DNA of 64,000 bases, from positions 1,736,001 to 1,800,000 of the forward strand of contig NZ_CP048103.1 in assembly GCF_013282215.1 (NCBI RefSeq), in the 5' to 3' direction. Below are positions 1 through 9,710 of the stretch, piece by piece (position 1 is the first letter of the stretch; each line of letters begins with the position of its first letter). Origin of the DNA: Kroppenstedtia eburnea. GTDB taxonomy: Bacteria; Bacillota; Bacilli; Thermoactinomycetales; DSM-45169. The notes below the pieces were generated by a model. That model saw nothing but the letters and a program-made list of their open reading frames with translations, was not told the DNA's origin and ran no database searches. The position numbers and the translations under genes are program-made.

Positions 1-1
1 C

Positions 2-178
2 AGGTGCCTCCCCCTGGAATGGAAGCGCCTGGACCCTGGGAAGAAGATCTATGTGCTTTGTGCCCATGGGATCCGAAGTCTCCATGCAACACTTTTCCTG
101 TATGAACGGGGATGCCGGCAGGTGGTCAATGTGGAGGGAGGACTGGCCCGGGTATCCCTGTATCTGGAGCGGACATAA
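2..178 (+). CDS. rhodanese-like domain protein, C-terminal end (partial)
   Basis: The gene runs in from the left edge; only the last 58 residues are visible. They contain the rhodanese active-site loop in the form C-A-H-G-I-R-S, then a helix and the usual closing segment with V-N-V-E-G-G. In the family the loop cysteine carries a persulfide in sulfur transfer. The upstream part is missing, so total length, partner domains and operon are unknown. A single-domain GlpE/PspE-like protein and the last domain of a larger protein both remain possible. Confidence 0.75.
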   Translation, partial: RCLPLEWKRLDPGKKIYVLCAHGIRSLHATLFLYERGCRQVVNVEGGLARVSLYLERT

Positions 179-317
179 AAAATGCTGCCAGATCGGGCAG
201 CAATGATATCTTTGACACTCCACACGCCTGAAGACCACAGGCACGGACCGATGGTCGCTCAGGGTTGCCATGTCCCAGGCCGGAATGATTGCTTGGTCGC
301 CTTTCATCCCAACCCTG

Positions 318-477
318 GAAGCGTTGTGATTTATTGCATTCTTGGACGGTCGGGATTGGGTTTCATATCTTCCGATCCCATGTGAAACCCAACCCTCCCT
401 GCATAGCGAGACCGGGAACGGAGTGACCTTGGCGAGACTTGTGCCCTATGGGTATGAACGGCTTTTCACAATGCTTC
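318..477 (+). mobile_element. MITE-like element, family A, full copy with shortened core
   Basis: The terminal inverted repeats are GAAGCGTTGTGA (318-329) and TCACAATGCTTC (466-477), followed by TA. Inside are the shared hairpin core (348-400, with its centre deleted) and a module ending CTTGTGCCCTATGGGT. There is no room for a transposase, so it is non-autonomous if mobile. The rest of the 179-511 gap shows nothing else. Confidence 0.75.
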
Positions 478-511
478 TAGAGGGCTGGGTTTTCTCCTTC
501 GCCTTTTATAA

Positions 512-1407
<896 letters not shown>

Positions 1408-1451
1408 CGGGGCATGTTTTCCGGGGATCAATGATATATTGAAATGAGGGG

Positions 1452-1853
1452 GTGGTTTGGATCAGACTATGGATACGGGTGATCATGGGTTGGGGACTCT
1501 CGGGGCTCGCCGCTCTCCTGGTGCCTGATGGTTCCCGGTCGGTTCCTTCTTTCTGGGGATATATCAACCCGGAGACTTTGTTTGCCGTGGGGCTGATCCT
1601 CCTGGCCGGTCGGCAAGTGGTCAAGGTGTCAGCCAAATCACTCTCCTATTTTCTGTATCTCCCGTTGCCTCTCCGATCCCCGGTGCGTTGGCGTTCTCTT
1701 TTACCTCTGGCGGCGGCTTGGGGGGCGGTACCCTTTCTCACCCTGCACATTCCGGTGGTTGGATGGGTCACCCTCCTGTTTTTTGCGGGCAGGGAGGCGA
1801 TCATCTGGAGGGAAAAACAGTTGGCGCTGCGGGAACTCCGTCGGACCTCTTGA
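1452..1853 (+). CDS. hypothetical membrane protein
   Basis: An open frame of 133 residues with about three to four hydrophobic segments (roughly 8-25, 42-58, 85-105 and 107-122) and an Arg/Lys-rich C-terminus. I recognise no family. It lies 44 bases after the CPBP gene on the same strand and may be co-transcribed. The GTG start at 1452 has a G-rich stretch almost touching it; in-frame GTG 1479 or ATG 1485 are alternatives. The downstream end is followed directly by the tRNA-Ser genes. Confidence 0.6.
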   Translation: MVWIRLWIRVIMGWGLSGLAALLVPDGSRSVPSFWGYINPETLFAVGLILLAGRQVVKVSAKSLSYFLYLPLPLRSPVRWRSLLPLAAAWGAVPFLTLHIPVVGWVTLLFFAGREAIIWREKQLALRELRRTS

Positions 1854-1897
1854 CATGGCCGGGTTTCCGTTATATCATTCAATAGTATCTGTTTTGA

Positions 1898-1991
<94 letters not shown>

Positions 1992-1999
1992 GGTCTGAT

Positions 2000-2092
2000 G
2001 GAGAGATACCCAAGAGGCTGAAGGGGACGGTTTGCTAAACCGTTAGGGGGCTGGATGGCCCCGCGCGGGTTCGAATCCCGCTCTCTCCGCCA
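2000..2092 (+). tRNA. tRNA-Ser (GCT)
   Basis: Second class II tRNA, ten bases after the first. The acceptor GGAGAGA pairs with TCTCTCC, CCA is encoded, the loop TTGCTAA gives anticodon GCT, and there is a long variable arm. It reads AGC/AGT codons, complementing the GGA isoacceptor. Confidence 0.96.
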
Positions 2093-2103
2093 TTGGGGTG
2101 AAA

Positions 2104-2143
2104 AAGAACGGAATCCCGGTCGCAGTTCCGGGTTCTTTTTTTA
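2104..2143 (+). terminator. terminator after tRNA-Ser pair
   Basis: Imperfect hairpin (AAGAAC-GGAA paired with TTCC-gg-GTTCTT) followed by a run of T. Confidence 0.75.
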
Positions 2144-2372
2144 TAGGCTTTAAAACCGGGTGAGACCCTCGCATGTCCGACCGGTTTTTGATATGATGGA
2201 TGCACGGTGTGAACGGGCCTTCCGGGTGGCTGGTGGTGCTACTTCAACCCCGGGGAGGTTTGTACGGTTGGTGATACAGTGTATGGGAAAAAGGAGACCT
2301 GAAACGCGTAACGAAGAGTGCTTCACCCTCATACGCTGTAATGTGCGGGTCTCCAGCGAGGGAGGGTAAACC

Positions 2373-2966
2373 ATGCGTGTCGAGCGACTCAGCCGAGACA
2401 AAATCCGCTTCTTTTTATCCATGGATGATCTGATGGAACGTGGGATTGAGAAAGAAGATATGTGGCGGGACATCCCAAAGGTGCATGAACTGTTCAACGA
2501 TATGATGGATCAAGCCTACCAGGAGCTTGGCTTCGAGATCTCCGGTCCTGTCGCCGTGGAAGTATTCGCGCTGCCAGCCCAAGGGATGGTGGTGGTGGTC
2601 TCGCGGGGAAGAACCCCATCCCGGGACGAATTGGACGATTTGGACGGCGATGATATGTATGAATTGGAAGTGACATTGGAGGAAAGTGATCAGGTTGTCT
2701 TCCAATTTGCGGACTTTGAAGATTTGGTACAGGCGGCAGACAGTCTTCATCGGCTGATCGGTTCCGGCGGCAGTGTTTATGCATACCATGATCACTACTA
2801 TCTCGTTCTCGACACGGAGATGGAAACGGAAACCCTCCAGAAAGGGATCGCTGTACTGTCTGAGTATGGAGAGGCATCCACCTGTACCGGACATGTACTG
2901 CAGGAATATGGAAAAACCATCTGGGATCGGGATGCGATCGGGGAGATCGTCCGTTATTTCTCCTGA
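2373..2966 (+). CDS. mecA: adaptor protein MecA/YpbH family
   Basis: Protein of 197 residues with the MecA architecture: an N-terminal target-binding domain (M-R-V-E-R-L-S-x-D-K-I-R-F), an acidic linker around 90-105, and a C-terminal ClpC-binding domain (about 105-195). In B. subtilis such adaptors bring unfolded proteins or ComK to ClpCP. The location between fer/ypbD and gudB matches the paralogue YpbH rather than MecA itself, and one copy cannot show which role applies. The ATG follows GGAGGG. Confidence 0.9.
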   Translation: MRVERLSRDKIRFFLSMDDLMERGIEKEDMWRDIPKVHELFNDMMDQAYQELGFEISGPVAVEVFALPAQGMVVVVSRGRTPSRDELDDLDGDDMYELEVTLEESDQVVFQFADFEDLVQAADSLHRLIGSGGSVYAYHDHYYLVLDTEMETETLQKGIAVLSEYGEASTCTGHVLQEYGKTIWDRDAIGEIVRYFS

Positions 2967-2977
2967 TACCGATTTTG

Positions 2978-3010
2978 GCGGCCGCGGAAAACCGCGGTCG
3001 CTTTATATTT
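2978..3010 (+). terminator. terminator after mecA
   Basis: Ten-base GC-rich stem (GCGGCCGCGG / CCGCGGTCGC) with an AAAA loop, then TTTATATTT. It touches the 3' end of the convergent bshB2. Confidence 0.65.
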
Positions 3011-3713
3011 ATATCAGTTCGGTTCCGGTTATGCCGGCGGGGGCGTTGACGATCTGATAATATTCCGTCCTCCGCAGGTTCTTCCAGTCTCCTTCCCACA
3101 CACCGGGGAACACCCGCTGGATGGACAGGTGCTGGGTTCGGTGCTGTTGCAAGGCGTTCATGATTTCTTTGCGGAAAGGAGCCACGTCAATCCGGTGTGT
3201 CACCTCTGCAAGGGGAGTGGTGTGCACTCCGGGGGTGTTGGAGTCCGATTCGGGGACCACCGTATAATACAAAGGGATCTTCAATTCGTCATCCATACCG
3301 GCGAGAGCCTCATGGGTGGCCCGTTGGATGACTTGGTGATCCGGGTGACCGGAAATTCCGTGGGGCGGAAAGGTGACAACGGCATGGGGGGCTTCCAGCC
3401 GGATCTGGTGGGCAATCTCATCCACCAATTGTCGAAAGGGGACTTCAGCCAATCGTCCATCCCCGTAATCCCGCAGGATGACCCGGTCGATTCCCAAAAC
3501 GGCCGCGGCCCCCTCCAGTTCCCGGGACCGAACTTCACCCAACTCTTCCCGGGTGCACAGGGGCGGGTTGCCGGTCTTGCCCGCTTCCCCCCTCGTTGCG
3601 CAAAAGAGGACGATTTCGCAGTCGGACAGCCGGGCATACCGGGCAATCGTTCCTCCGGAAGCGAATGTTTCATCATCGGGATGGGCATAAATGAACATCA
3701 GTTTTTTTTTCAA
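3009..3713 (-). CDS. bshB2: LmbE-family deacetylase, bacillithiol biosynthesis BshB2
   Basis: Protein of 234 residues in the LmbE/PIG-L zinc deacetylase family. Zinc-site motifs are H-P-D-D-E at 11-15 and H-P-D-H at 123-126. The closest role is BshB2 (YojG type), the second enzyme able to remove acetyl from GlcNAc-malate in bacillithiol synthesis, because a BshB1-type paralogue lies at 54746. The start is TTG at 3713, with AAGGAGG nine bases upstream; the first ATG comes only at residue 6. It is convergent with mecA. A different sugar-deacetylase substrate cannot be excluded. Confidence 0.82.
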   Translation of the reverse strand: MKKKLMFIYAHPDDETFASGGTIARYARLSDCEIVLFCATRGEAGKTGNPPLCTREELGEVRSRELEGAAAVLGIDRVILRDYGDGRLAEVPFRQLVDEIAHQIRLEAPHAVVTFPPHGISGHPDHQVIQRATHEALAGMDDELKIPLYYTVVPESDSNTPGVHTTPLAEVTHRIDVAPFRKEIMNALQQHRTQHLSIQRVFPGVWEGDWKNLRRTEYYQIVNAPAGITGTELI

Positions 3714-3855
3714 GGGACGATTCCTCCTTCAGAGTAGATTATAACAAATAAAAGAGGAAAAAGTCGGAACAGGAAATGGTGTTACCTTTCTTGAGTGAAC
3801 TGGTGTATACTTGGATATGGATTGACGGGAATTATTTTTTTTGAGGTGGTCAGGG

Positions 3856-5136
3856 ATGGAACAACAGTCGGAAGCCTCCAATCTGGAGCAAAAAGAAGAA
3901 AATCTGGATGTCCTCGTATCCACACAAACTGTCATTAAGCATGCCCTGGATAAGCTGGGGTATCCCGAACAGGTTTATGAGCTGTTAAAAGAACCGATGC
4001 GGCTGATGCATGTTCGAATTCCGGTCCGGATGGACGACGGCTCGGTTCAGGTTTTCACCGGCTACCGTTCTCAACACAACGATGCGGTCGGCCCCACCAA
4101 AGGGGGTGTCCGTTTTCACCCGGGAGTTACCGAAAGCGAAGTGAAGGCGCTTTCAATCTGGATGAGTCTGAAAGCCGGCATTGTGGATCTCCCCTATGGC
4201 GGGGGGAAAGGCGGGATTGTCTGTGATCCCCGGAAGATGTCCTTCAGGGAATTGGAACGCCTTTCCCGGGGATATGTGCGGGCAATCAGTCAGATTGTGG
4301 GACCGACAAAGGATATTCCGGCACCCGATGTATTTACCAACTCCCAGATCATGGCCTGGATGATGGATGAATACAGCTTGATGAGGGAGTTTGACTCTCC
4401 CGGGTTCATCACCGGTAAACCCCTGGTTCTGGGGGGTTCCCGGGGAAGGGAGACAGCGACGGCCAAAGGGGTGACCCTCATGATCCGGGAGGCGGCCAAG
4501 AAGCGCAATCTGTCTCTGGAAGGGGCCAGGGTCGTCATCCAGGGATTTGGAAATGCCGGCAGCTTTCTCGCCAAATTCATGGCTGATTCCGGGGCAAAAG
4601 TGATCGGGATTTCGGATGCATATGGAGCCCTCCACGACGAGGATGGTCTGGATATCGATTACCTGCTGGACCGGCGCGACTCCTTTGGAACGGTGACCAA
4701 TCTGTTCAAGGAAACGATCACCAACCAGGAGCTTCTGGAACTGGATTGTGATATTCTGGTTCCCGCCGCGGTTGAAAACCAGATTACGGCGGCCAATGCC
4801 CACCGGATTCAGGCCGACATCGTGGTTGAAGCGGCCAACGGCCCGACCACTCTGGATGCCACCCGGATTTTGAGCGAGCGCGGAATTTTGCTGGTCCCGG
4901 ATGTACTGGCCAGCTCGGGCGGGGTGACCGTCTCCTATTTTGAATGGGTGCAAAACAACCAAGGCTACTACTGGTCCGAGGAGGAAGTTCTCCAAAAAAT
5001 GGAGGACATCATGGTGAAGGCCTTTGAGAACGTATACCAAACTTCCCAGACCAGGAAAGTGGATATGCGGTTGGCGGCTTATATGGTCGGGGTCCGCAAG
5101 ATGGCGGAAGCCTCCCGTTTCCGCGGTTGGGTATAA
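3856..5136 (+). CDS. gudB: NAD-specific glutamate dehydrogenase
   Basis: Protein of 426 residues matching catabolic glutamate dehydrogenases of the RocG/GudB group. The substrate-binding and catalytic region G-P-x-K-G-G-V-R-F and P-Y-G-G-G-K-G-G-I is intact, followed by a Rossmann domain with G-F-G-N-A-G. It interconverts glutamate and 2-oxoglutarate in the cytoplasm. The ATG at 3856 follows GAGGTGG; an upstream in-frame start adds five unlikely residues. Order gudB-ypdA is as in B. subtilis. I saw no inserted triplet repeat of the kind that inactivates gudB in laboratory B. subtilis. Confidence 0.95.
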   Translation: MEQQSEASNLEQKEENLDVLVSTQTVIKHALDKLGYPEQVYELLKEPMRLMHVRIPVRMDDGSVQVFTGYRSQHNDAVGPTKGGVRFHPGVTESEVKALSIWMSLKAGIVDLPYGGGKGGIVCDPRKMSFRELERLSRGYVRAISQIVGPTKDIPAPDVFTNSQIMAWMMDEYSLMREFDSPGFITGKPLVLGGSRGRETATAKGVTLMIREAAKKRNLSLEGARVVIQGFGNAGSFLAKFMADSGAKVIGISDAYGALHDEDGLDIDYLLDRRDSFGTVTNLFKETITNQELLELDCDILVPAAVENQITAANAHRIQADIVVEAANGPTTLDATRILSERGILLVPDVLASSGGVTVSYFEWVQNNQGYYWSEEEVLQKMEDIMVKAFENVYQTSQTRKVDMRLAAYMVGVRKMAEASRFRGWV

Positions 5137-5159
5137 TTTTTTCGAGGATCACACAGAAA

Positions 5160-5198
5160 GACATCCCGGCAGTGCGGGGGTGTTTTTCTGTTTTTTTC
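5160..5198 (+). terminator. terminator after gudB
   Basis: Stem ACATCCCG / CGGGGGTGT (with one G-U pair) followed by TTTTTCTG and a second T run, ending just before the bdr ribosome-binding site. Confidence 0.75.
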
Positions 5199-5214
5199 AA
5201 AGGAGGTTGGTTGT

Positions 5215-6198
5215 ATGGAAGAGTTGATCATTATCGGGGCAGGGCCTTGCGGTTTGTCCGCTGCCGTGGAGGCGAAGAGACGGGGATTCAATCCGTTGGT
5301 GATTGAAAAGGGTTGTCTCCTCCAATCTGTTTACGGGTTCCCGGTGCACATGAAATTTTTCAGCACTCCGGAACTGCTGGAGATCGGGGGGGTTCCCTTT
5401 ATCTCGACCGGTGAGAAACCCAACCGGCTGGAAGCCCTCAAATATTACCGGGGGGTGGCCAAAGCCTACGATTTGAGGATCCATCTTTATGAGAAGGTGA
5501 CCGGGATCGACAGAGAAGGGGAAAACTTCGTGGTCCGGACGGAAACCAGCGCCGGAAAACAACATTATGTCACGCCCCGGGTGGTGGTGGCCACAGGGTA
5601 TTATGATACTCCCAACCGGATGGATATTCCCGGGGAAGAGCTTTCCAAGGTCCACCACTATTACAAGGATGGACACCCCTACTACGGATTGGATGCTCTT
5701 GTCATCGGCGGGAAGAACTCCGCCGTCGATGCGGCGCTGGATCTGTATCATGCGGGAGCCAAGGTCACCATGGCTTACCGCCGGGGTGCTTTTCCCAACA
5801 GCGTGAAAGCTTGGGTGAAACCGGTGATTGAAAGTGCCATCGAAAAAGGCTGGATTACCATGCACTGGAACACGGTGGTACGGGAGATCCGGGAAAACGA
5901 GGTGCTTCTCGAACAAGAGGGGAATCTGTTCACACTCAAAAACGATGTCGTGTTTGCGATGACAGGGTATCGTCCCCAAACCGGGATGCTGGAGAAGCTG
6001 GGTGTGGGCCTGGATCCGAAAACAGGAGTCCCGATCCATGATCCGGAGACGATGGAGACGGAAGTTCCCGGCCTGTACATCGCCGGAGTGATCGTCGCCG
6101 GAAACGACGCCAATTCCATCTTCATTGAAAACGGTCGTTTCCACGGCGGAAAAATCGTCGCCCACATCGAAAAGGAGATGAGAGCGACGACTTCCTGA
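5215..6198 (+). CDS. bdr: bacillithiol disulfide reductase YpdA/Bdr
   Basis: Flavoprotein of 327 residues. FAD-binding G-A-G-P-C-G-L lies near residue 8 and a second dinucleotide-binding site (I-G-G-K-N-S-A) near 165. It lacks the C-x-x-C redox pair of thioredoxin reductases, as is normal for YpdA. In Firmicutes this enzyme uses NADPH to reduce oxidised bacillithiol. The presence of bshA, bshB1 and bshB2 in the same window supports that substrate. The ATG follows AAAGGAGG. It sits behind gudB as in B. subtilis and converges with ansA. Confidence 0.9.
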   Translation: MEELIIIGAGPCGLSAAVEAKRRGFNPLVIEKGCLLQSVYGFPVHMKFFSTPELLEIGGVPFISTGEKPNRLEALKYYRGVAKAYDLRIHLYEKVTGIDREGENFVVRTETSAGKQHYVTPRVVVATGYYDTPNRMDIPGEELSKVHHYYKDGHPYYGLDALVIGGKNSAVDAALDLYHAGAKVTMAYRRGAFPNSVKAWVKPVIESAIEKGWITMHWNTVVREIRENEVLLEQEGNLFTLKNDVVFAMTGYRPQTGMLEKLGVGLDPKTGVPIHDPETMETEVPGLYIAGVIVAGNDANSIFIENGRFHGGKIVAHIEKEMRATTS

Positions 6199-6205
6199 CC
6201 CGGCG

Positions 6206-7192
6206 TCAACCGTTGGGATATTCTTTGAAAAAAGTTTGCAACCGGGCCGGGTCCCGGCTCACATGAAGCGCGGCCATCAATTGGATCCGCGCTTTTTGTC
6301 CGTTTAAACCGTTGGCAAAGATGATGCCCCATTCTTTGAGTTGTTTTCCACCTCCGTCGTAACCATAGGTGTCCTCCACAAACCCGTGATGACAACGGGA
6401 AACGAGGACGGTGGGAATGCCCGAACCCACCACTTTTTTCAGACCGGGGAGCATGGCGGGGGGGAGGTTTCCCTGTCCGAGGGCCTCCACGACCAAGCCC
6501 CGGGCTTTGGCTTGCAAGGCAGCCTGGATCAACAGATCGTCGGTGCCTGCCGCCGCTTTGACAAGATACACCCCTTCCACGGGAGGAAGGTGGGGGAATA
6601 CCCGTCCTCTGCTGAGAGATTGGTGAAAGAGTATATCCTTTTTGGTGATTGTCCCCACAGGCCCCTGGGAAGGCGACTGGAAGGTGGCCACATTGCTGGT
6701 GTGAGTTTTGGTGACCCACCGGGCGGCGTGGATCTCATCGTTGAAAACCACCAATGTTCCCTTCCCGCGGGCTTTGGGGTGGGAGGCGACGCGGACGGCA
6801 TTGACGAGATTGAGGGGGCCGTCCGCTCCCAGTTCGTTCTGACTGCGCATCGCTCCGGTCAAAATGACGGGAAGGTCGCCGGGAAGGGTCAGATCCAGAT
6901 AGTAGGCAGTTTCCTCCAGTGTATCGGTGCCGTGAGTGACCACCACCCCGTCGACGTCCGGACGCGACAGATGATGGATCACCCGTTGACCGATCCGATG
7001 CATCCACTGGGGTGTGATGTGGGGACTGGGCAAGTTGCAGAAGTGATCCATTTTCACCTGGACACCGTAGCGGGATAGCAAGGGAAGAACTCTTTGCAGT
7101 CCTTCGGAACCCAGGGGCCTCACATCTCCCGTCCGTTCATCTTCTGCCATGGCGATGGTTCCGCCGGTGGTGATGATCGTGATTCGTCTCAT
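6206..7192 (-). CDS. ansA: type I L-asparaginase
   Basis: Protein of 328 residues with both asparaginase signatures: N-terminal T-T-G-G-T-I (about 8-13) with the nucleophilic threonine, and T-H-G-T-D-T (about 88-93). It has no signal peptide, so cytoplasmic type I is likely. It hydrolyses asparagine to aspartate and ammonia. The gene is single, and its 5' end is only about 20 bases from a MITE-like element (7214-7378), which may have displaced or supplied its promoter. Confidence 0.93.
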   Translation of the reverse strand: MRRITIITTGGTIAMAEDERTGDVRPLGSEGLQRVLPLLSRYGVQVKMDHFCNLPSPHITPQWMHRIGQRVIHHLSRPDVDGVVVTHGTDTLEETAYYLDLTLPGDLPVILTGAMRSQNELGADGPLNLVNAVRVASHPKARGKGTLVVFNDEIHAARWVTKTHTSNVATFQSPSQGPVGTITKKDILFHQSLSRGRVFPHLPPVEGVYLVKAAAGTDDLLIQAALQAKARGLVVEALGQGNLPPAMLPGLKKVVGSGIPTVLVSRCHHGFVEDTYGYDGGGKQLKEWGIIFANGLNGQKARIQLMAALHVSRDPARLQTFFKEYPNG

Positions 7193-7213
7193 GGTGGCGT
7201 CTCCTCCGTATCA

Positions 7214-7378
7214 GGGTGTATCTGATAAATCTCTGGGCCGTGTCGGTCGGGATTGGGTTTCACATGTCGTTTTCGTTGTTCTGACGATCCAAAATCACTC
7301 CATGTGAAACCCAACCCTCCCTCTGTTACTCTCACAACGGCTCACATTCCACGAAAAATTGAATGACCGGACACGCCC
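7214..7378 (+). mobile_element. MITE-like element, family B
   Basis: Ends GGGTGTATCTG (7214) and CGGACACGCCC (ending 7378) form an imperfect inverted repeat. The internal core 7245-7324 is the same hairpin as in family A, with inverted GGGTTTCACATG / CATGTGAAACCC. No coding capacity. It occupies most of the gap between ansA and the next gene. Confidence 0.7.
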
Positions 7379-7523
7379 CAATCCCCTCTTCCGTGTCGGT
7401 CTGGGAAAACTCTCATCTCAATGTTGGTTCATCTTCCTCTCATTTTATAACAAGAGGCGGCGGTTATCGATCACCTGTTTTGTTCATAATGAAGATGAAC
7501 CTGTCTGAATGGGGTGAAAGGCG

Positions 7524-7688
7524 ATGGAAGGTCGCCGGTATCTGGTGAAAATCCGTTGCAAGGAATGCGGAGAGTATTTCTTGTTGAAAGGCAGTATGAA
7601 AAAAGGAAGAGTGGAAACAGGTTTTAAACAGTGTATCTGTGACAACCGGAACCCCTCGGGGTTTGAGGTTTCATCAGAGAGGTTGTAA
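7524..7688 (+). CDS. small cysteine-rich protein, possible zinc ribbon
   Basis: Open frame of 54 residues, M-E-G-R-R-Y-L-V-K-I at the start. Cysteines are spaced C-x-x-C (12, 15) and C-x-C (37, 39), a plausible metal site. GAAAGG precedes the ATG at close spacing, and a terminator hairpin follows the stop within 6 bases, so it looks like a real transcription unit. I do not recognise the family. Lys/Arg content could allow nucleic-acid binding, but nothing shows it. Confidence 0.55.
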   Translation: MEGRRYLVKIRCKECGEYFLLKGSMKKGRVETGFKQCICDNRNPSGFEVSSERL

Positions 7689-7693
7689 TCGGG

Positions 7694-7720
7694 CCGACCT
7701 GCGTGGGGTCGGTCTTTTTA
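7694..7720 (+). terminator. terminator after small Cys-rich gene
   Basis: Stem CCGACC / GGTCGG followed by TCTTTTTA. Confidence 0.75.
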
Positions 7721-7775
7721 TTGCATAAAGATGGGAGGTGGCGTTCAAACTATCTTCGAAGAAATCAAGGGAGGG

Positions 7776-8243
7776 ATGAGGAATTTGCGCAGATCCCTGA
7801 TCCTGGGTGTCATTCTGTTGACACTCATCCCGCTCACCGGAACCGAGGAGTTGCGGGCGGAACTGAAGACAGGGGGAGTCGGCTCCTTCTCCTCCAACGA
7901 GATCAAATTGATGGCCAATGCCGTGCACGGAGAGTCAAGGGGAGAACCTTATATTGGACAGGTGGCGGTGGCCTCCGTCATCCTGAACCGGATCGAGAGC
8001 GAAAAGTTTCCCAACAATGTCTCCGGTGTGATCTTCCAACCCGGCGCCTTTACCGCCGTGGCCGACGGGCAGATCTGGTTGTCACCCGATGAGGAGTCGA
8101 AAAAAGCAGTGCTGGATGCCATCCGGGGATGGGATCCGACGGGAAACACTCTGTATTATTTCAATCCGACAACAGCCACTTCCGGATGGATCTGGTCCCG
8201 TCCGCAAGTGAAAAAAATCGGGAAACACATTTTTTGCCATTAA
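7776..8243 (+). CDS. sleB: spore cortex-lytic hydrolase SleB (catalytic domain form)
   Basis: Protein of 155 residues: an N-terminal hydrophobic signal (residues 7-20), a short linker and a SleB/CwlJ hydrolase domain with N-A-V-H-G-E-S-R-G-E, which includes the catalytic glutamate. It cleaves spore cortex peptidoglycan during germination. The peptidoglycan-binding domain usual between signal and catalytic domain in B. subtilis SleB is absent, so the protein is about half the usual length. The stop codon overlaps the ribosome-binding site of ypeB, as in the conserved sleB-ypeB operon. The ATG at 7776 is chosen because it begins the signal peptide; an in-frame ATG at 7731 is possible. Confidence 0.85.
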   Translation: MRNLRRSLILGVILLTLIPLTGTEELRAELKTGGVGSFSSNEIKLMANAVHGESRGEPYIGQVAVASVILNRIESEKFPNNVSGVIFQPGAFTAVADGQIWLSPDEESKKAVLDAIRGWDPTGNTLYYFNPTTATSGWIWSRPQVKKIGKHIFCH

Positions 8244-8257
8244 GGAGTGATTCAGTC

Positions 8258-9604
8258 ATGTACAGACGGATCGCCGCCGTGCTGTTCCCCGTTGCCGCAC
8301 TGGCCTTGATCGGCACTGCCGCATGGGGGTACAAAGAAAACCAGGAAAAAAGCAGTCTGCTCATCAAAGCGGAGAACCAGTATCAAAGAGCCTTCCATGA
8401 TCTCAACTTTCATGTGGACAAACTGCAGGATGAACTGGGGAAGACCCTGGCTCTCAATTCGCGAAAACAGCTGTCCAACTCGTTGACCAACGTATGGCGG
8501 CTCAGTTTCGCCGCCCAAAACGATCTCGGTCAGCTCCCGTTGTCCATCATGCCCTTTGACAAAACGGAATCCTTTCTTGCCCGCATCGGTAATTTCAGTT
8601 ACGGGGTGGGAGTCCGGGACCTGGATAAAAAACCTTTGACGGACAGGGAATACAACACCCTGCGGGATTTGTACAAACGTTCCAACGCCATCCAAAAGGA
8701 CTTGCAGAAAGTGCAGTCCCAGGTCCTGAGCAAAAACCTGCGCTGGATGGATGTGGAGCAGGCGATGGCCTCTGAGGACAAGGTGATGGATAACACGATC
8801 ATCGACGGTTTTAAAAAAGTGGATAAACTTTCAGAAGGATATACCGAGGTGGACTGGGGTCCCTCCGTCAACAACCTGGAGGCTGAACAGCGAAAAAATC
8901 CGGTGAACCTGACAGGAAAAATGGTATCCCCCCAGGATGTGAAGGAGAAAATCGCCGATATTCTGGATCGACCGGACACCAAGGGGATTGAAGTGGTGTC
9001 CAACCGGAAAGGGGATGTAAAAACCTACAGCGCCAGATTGAAGAAACCCAACGGCAGGGAAGTGAATGCGGATGTAACTGCCAAAGGGGGCCACGTTCTC
9101 TGGCTCAATTATGACCGCCCGGTGAACAAACGGAAATTGAGTCTGGAGCGGGCCCAGGGAGAGGCCATTCAGTTCCTGGAAGGCTTGGGATATCCGGAGA
9201 TGGAGACCACTTCCTTCGATGAAATGGGGAACATGGCTTCCTTCAGCTTCGTCAGAAAAGAAGGGAATGTATTGATCTACCCTGAGACGGTTGTGGTCAA
9301 AGTGGCGCTGGATAATGGGGAGATCATTGGATTTCAGGCGGAAAACTACGTGTATAATCATAAAGAAAAGCGAAACCTGAAACCCCGCCTCACCCAGGCT
9401 CAGGCCCGAAAATACGCCAGTCCCCGGATGAAAGTGAAGGAGTCGCACCCGGCGGTGATCTTCGGGGAGAAGGGGAATGAAGTCCTGTGCCACGAGTTTC
9501 TGGGACAGTTGGGGAAAAGTGAGTACCGTGTATTCATCAATGCGGACACCGGAGACGAAGAGTTTGTTCAGAAGGTCAAAAAGGCCGATACGAAGGAACT
9601 TTGA
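8258..9604 (+). CDS. ypeB: germination protein YpeB
   Basis: Protein of 448 residues, the usual length for YpeB. It has an N-terminal membrane anchor (about 4-22), a helical region to about 200, then repeated PepSY-like segments in the C-terminal half. YpeB is needed to stabilise and localise SleB in the spore. The ATG at 8258 has TAAGGAG, which includes the sleB stop codon, so the two are translationally linked. A forespore promoter would be expected upstream of sleB but I could not place one with confidence. Confidence 0.92.
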   Translation: MYRRIAAVLFPVAALALIGTAAWGYKENQEKSSLLIKAENQYQRAFHDLNFHVDKLQDELGKTLALNSRKQLSNSLTNVWRLSFAAQNDLGQLPLSIMPFDKTESFLARIGNFSYGVGVRDLDKKPLTDREYNTLRDLYKRSNAIQKDLQKVQSQVLSKNLRWMDVEQAMASEDKVMDNTIIDGFKKVDKLSEGYTEVDWGPSVNNLEAEQRKNPVNLTGKMVSPQDVKEKIADILDRPDTKGIEVVSNRKGDVKTYSARLKKPNGREVNADVTAKGGHVLWLNYDRPVNKRKLSLERAQGEAIQFLEGLGYPEMETTSFDEMGNMASFSFVRKEGNVLIYPETVVVKVALDNGEIIGFQAENYVYNHKEKRNLKPRLTQAQARKYASPRMKVKESHPAVIFGEKGNEVLCHEFLGQLGKSEYRVFINADTGDEEFVQKVKKADTKEL

Positions 9605-9610
9605 AATGGC

Positions 9611-9644
9611 CACAGGCCGGCTGCCAAGCCGGCCTGATATTTTG
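9611..9644 (+). terminator. terminator after ypeB
   Basis: Ten-base stem CAGGCCGGCT / AGCCGGCCTG with a GCCA loop and a weak ATATTTT tail. Confidence 0.7.
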
Positions 9645-9675
9645 ACAAAATCGCCTGAAAAAATGGTTTCAGTCG

Positions 9676-9704
9676 TTGCAAGCTTTATATGTTTGTGGTA
9701 TCCT
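9676..9704 (+). promoter_or_regulatory. sigma-A-like promoter for cmk leader
   Basis: TTGCAA, 17-base spacer, TATCCT. The predicted start near 9711 gives a leader of about 160 bases before cmk that contains an intrinsic terminator. Confidence 0.5.
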
Positions 9705-9710
9705 TATGAA

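Noticed and set aside
5197-6165. Long minus-strand open frame opposite bdr
   Set aside because: It is a shadow of bdr: histidine- and proline-rich, with no ribosome-binding site, while the plus frame is a complete flavoprotein.
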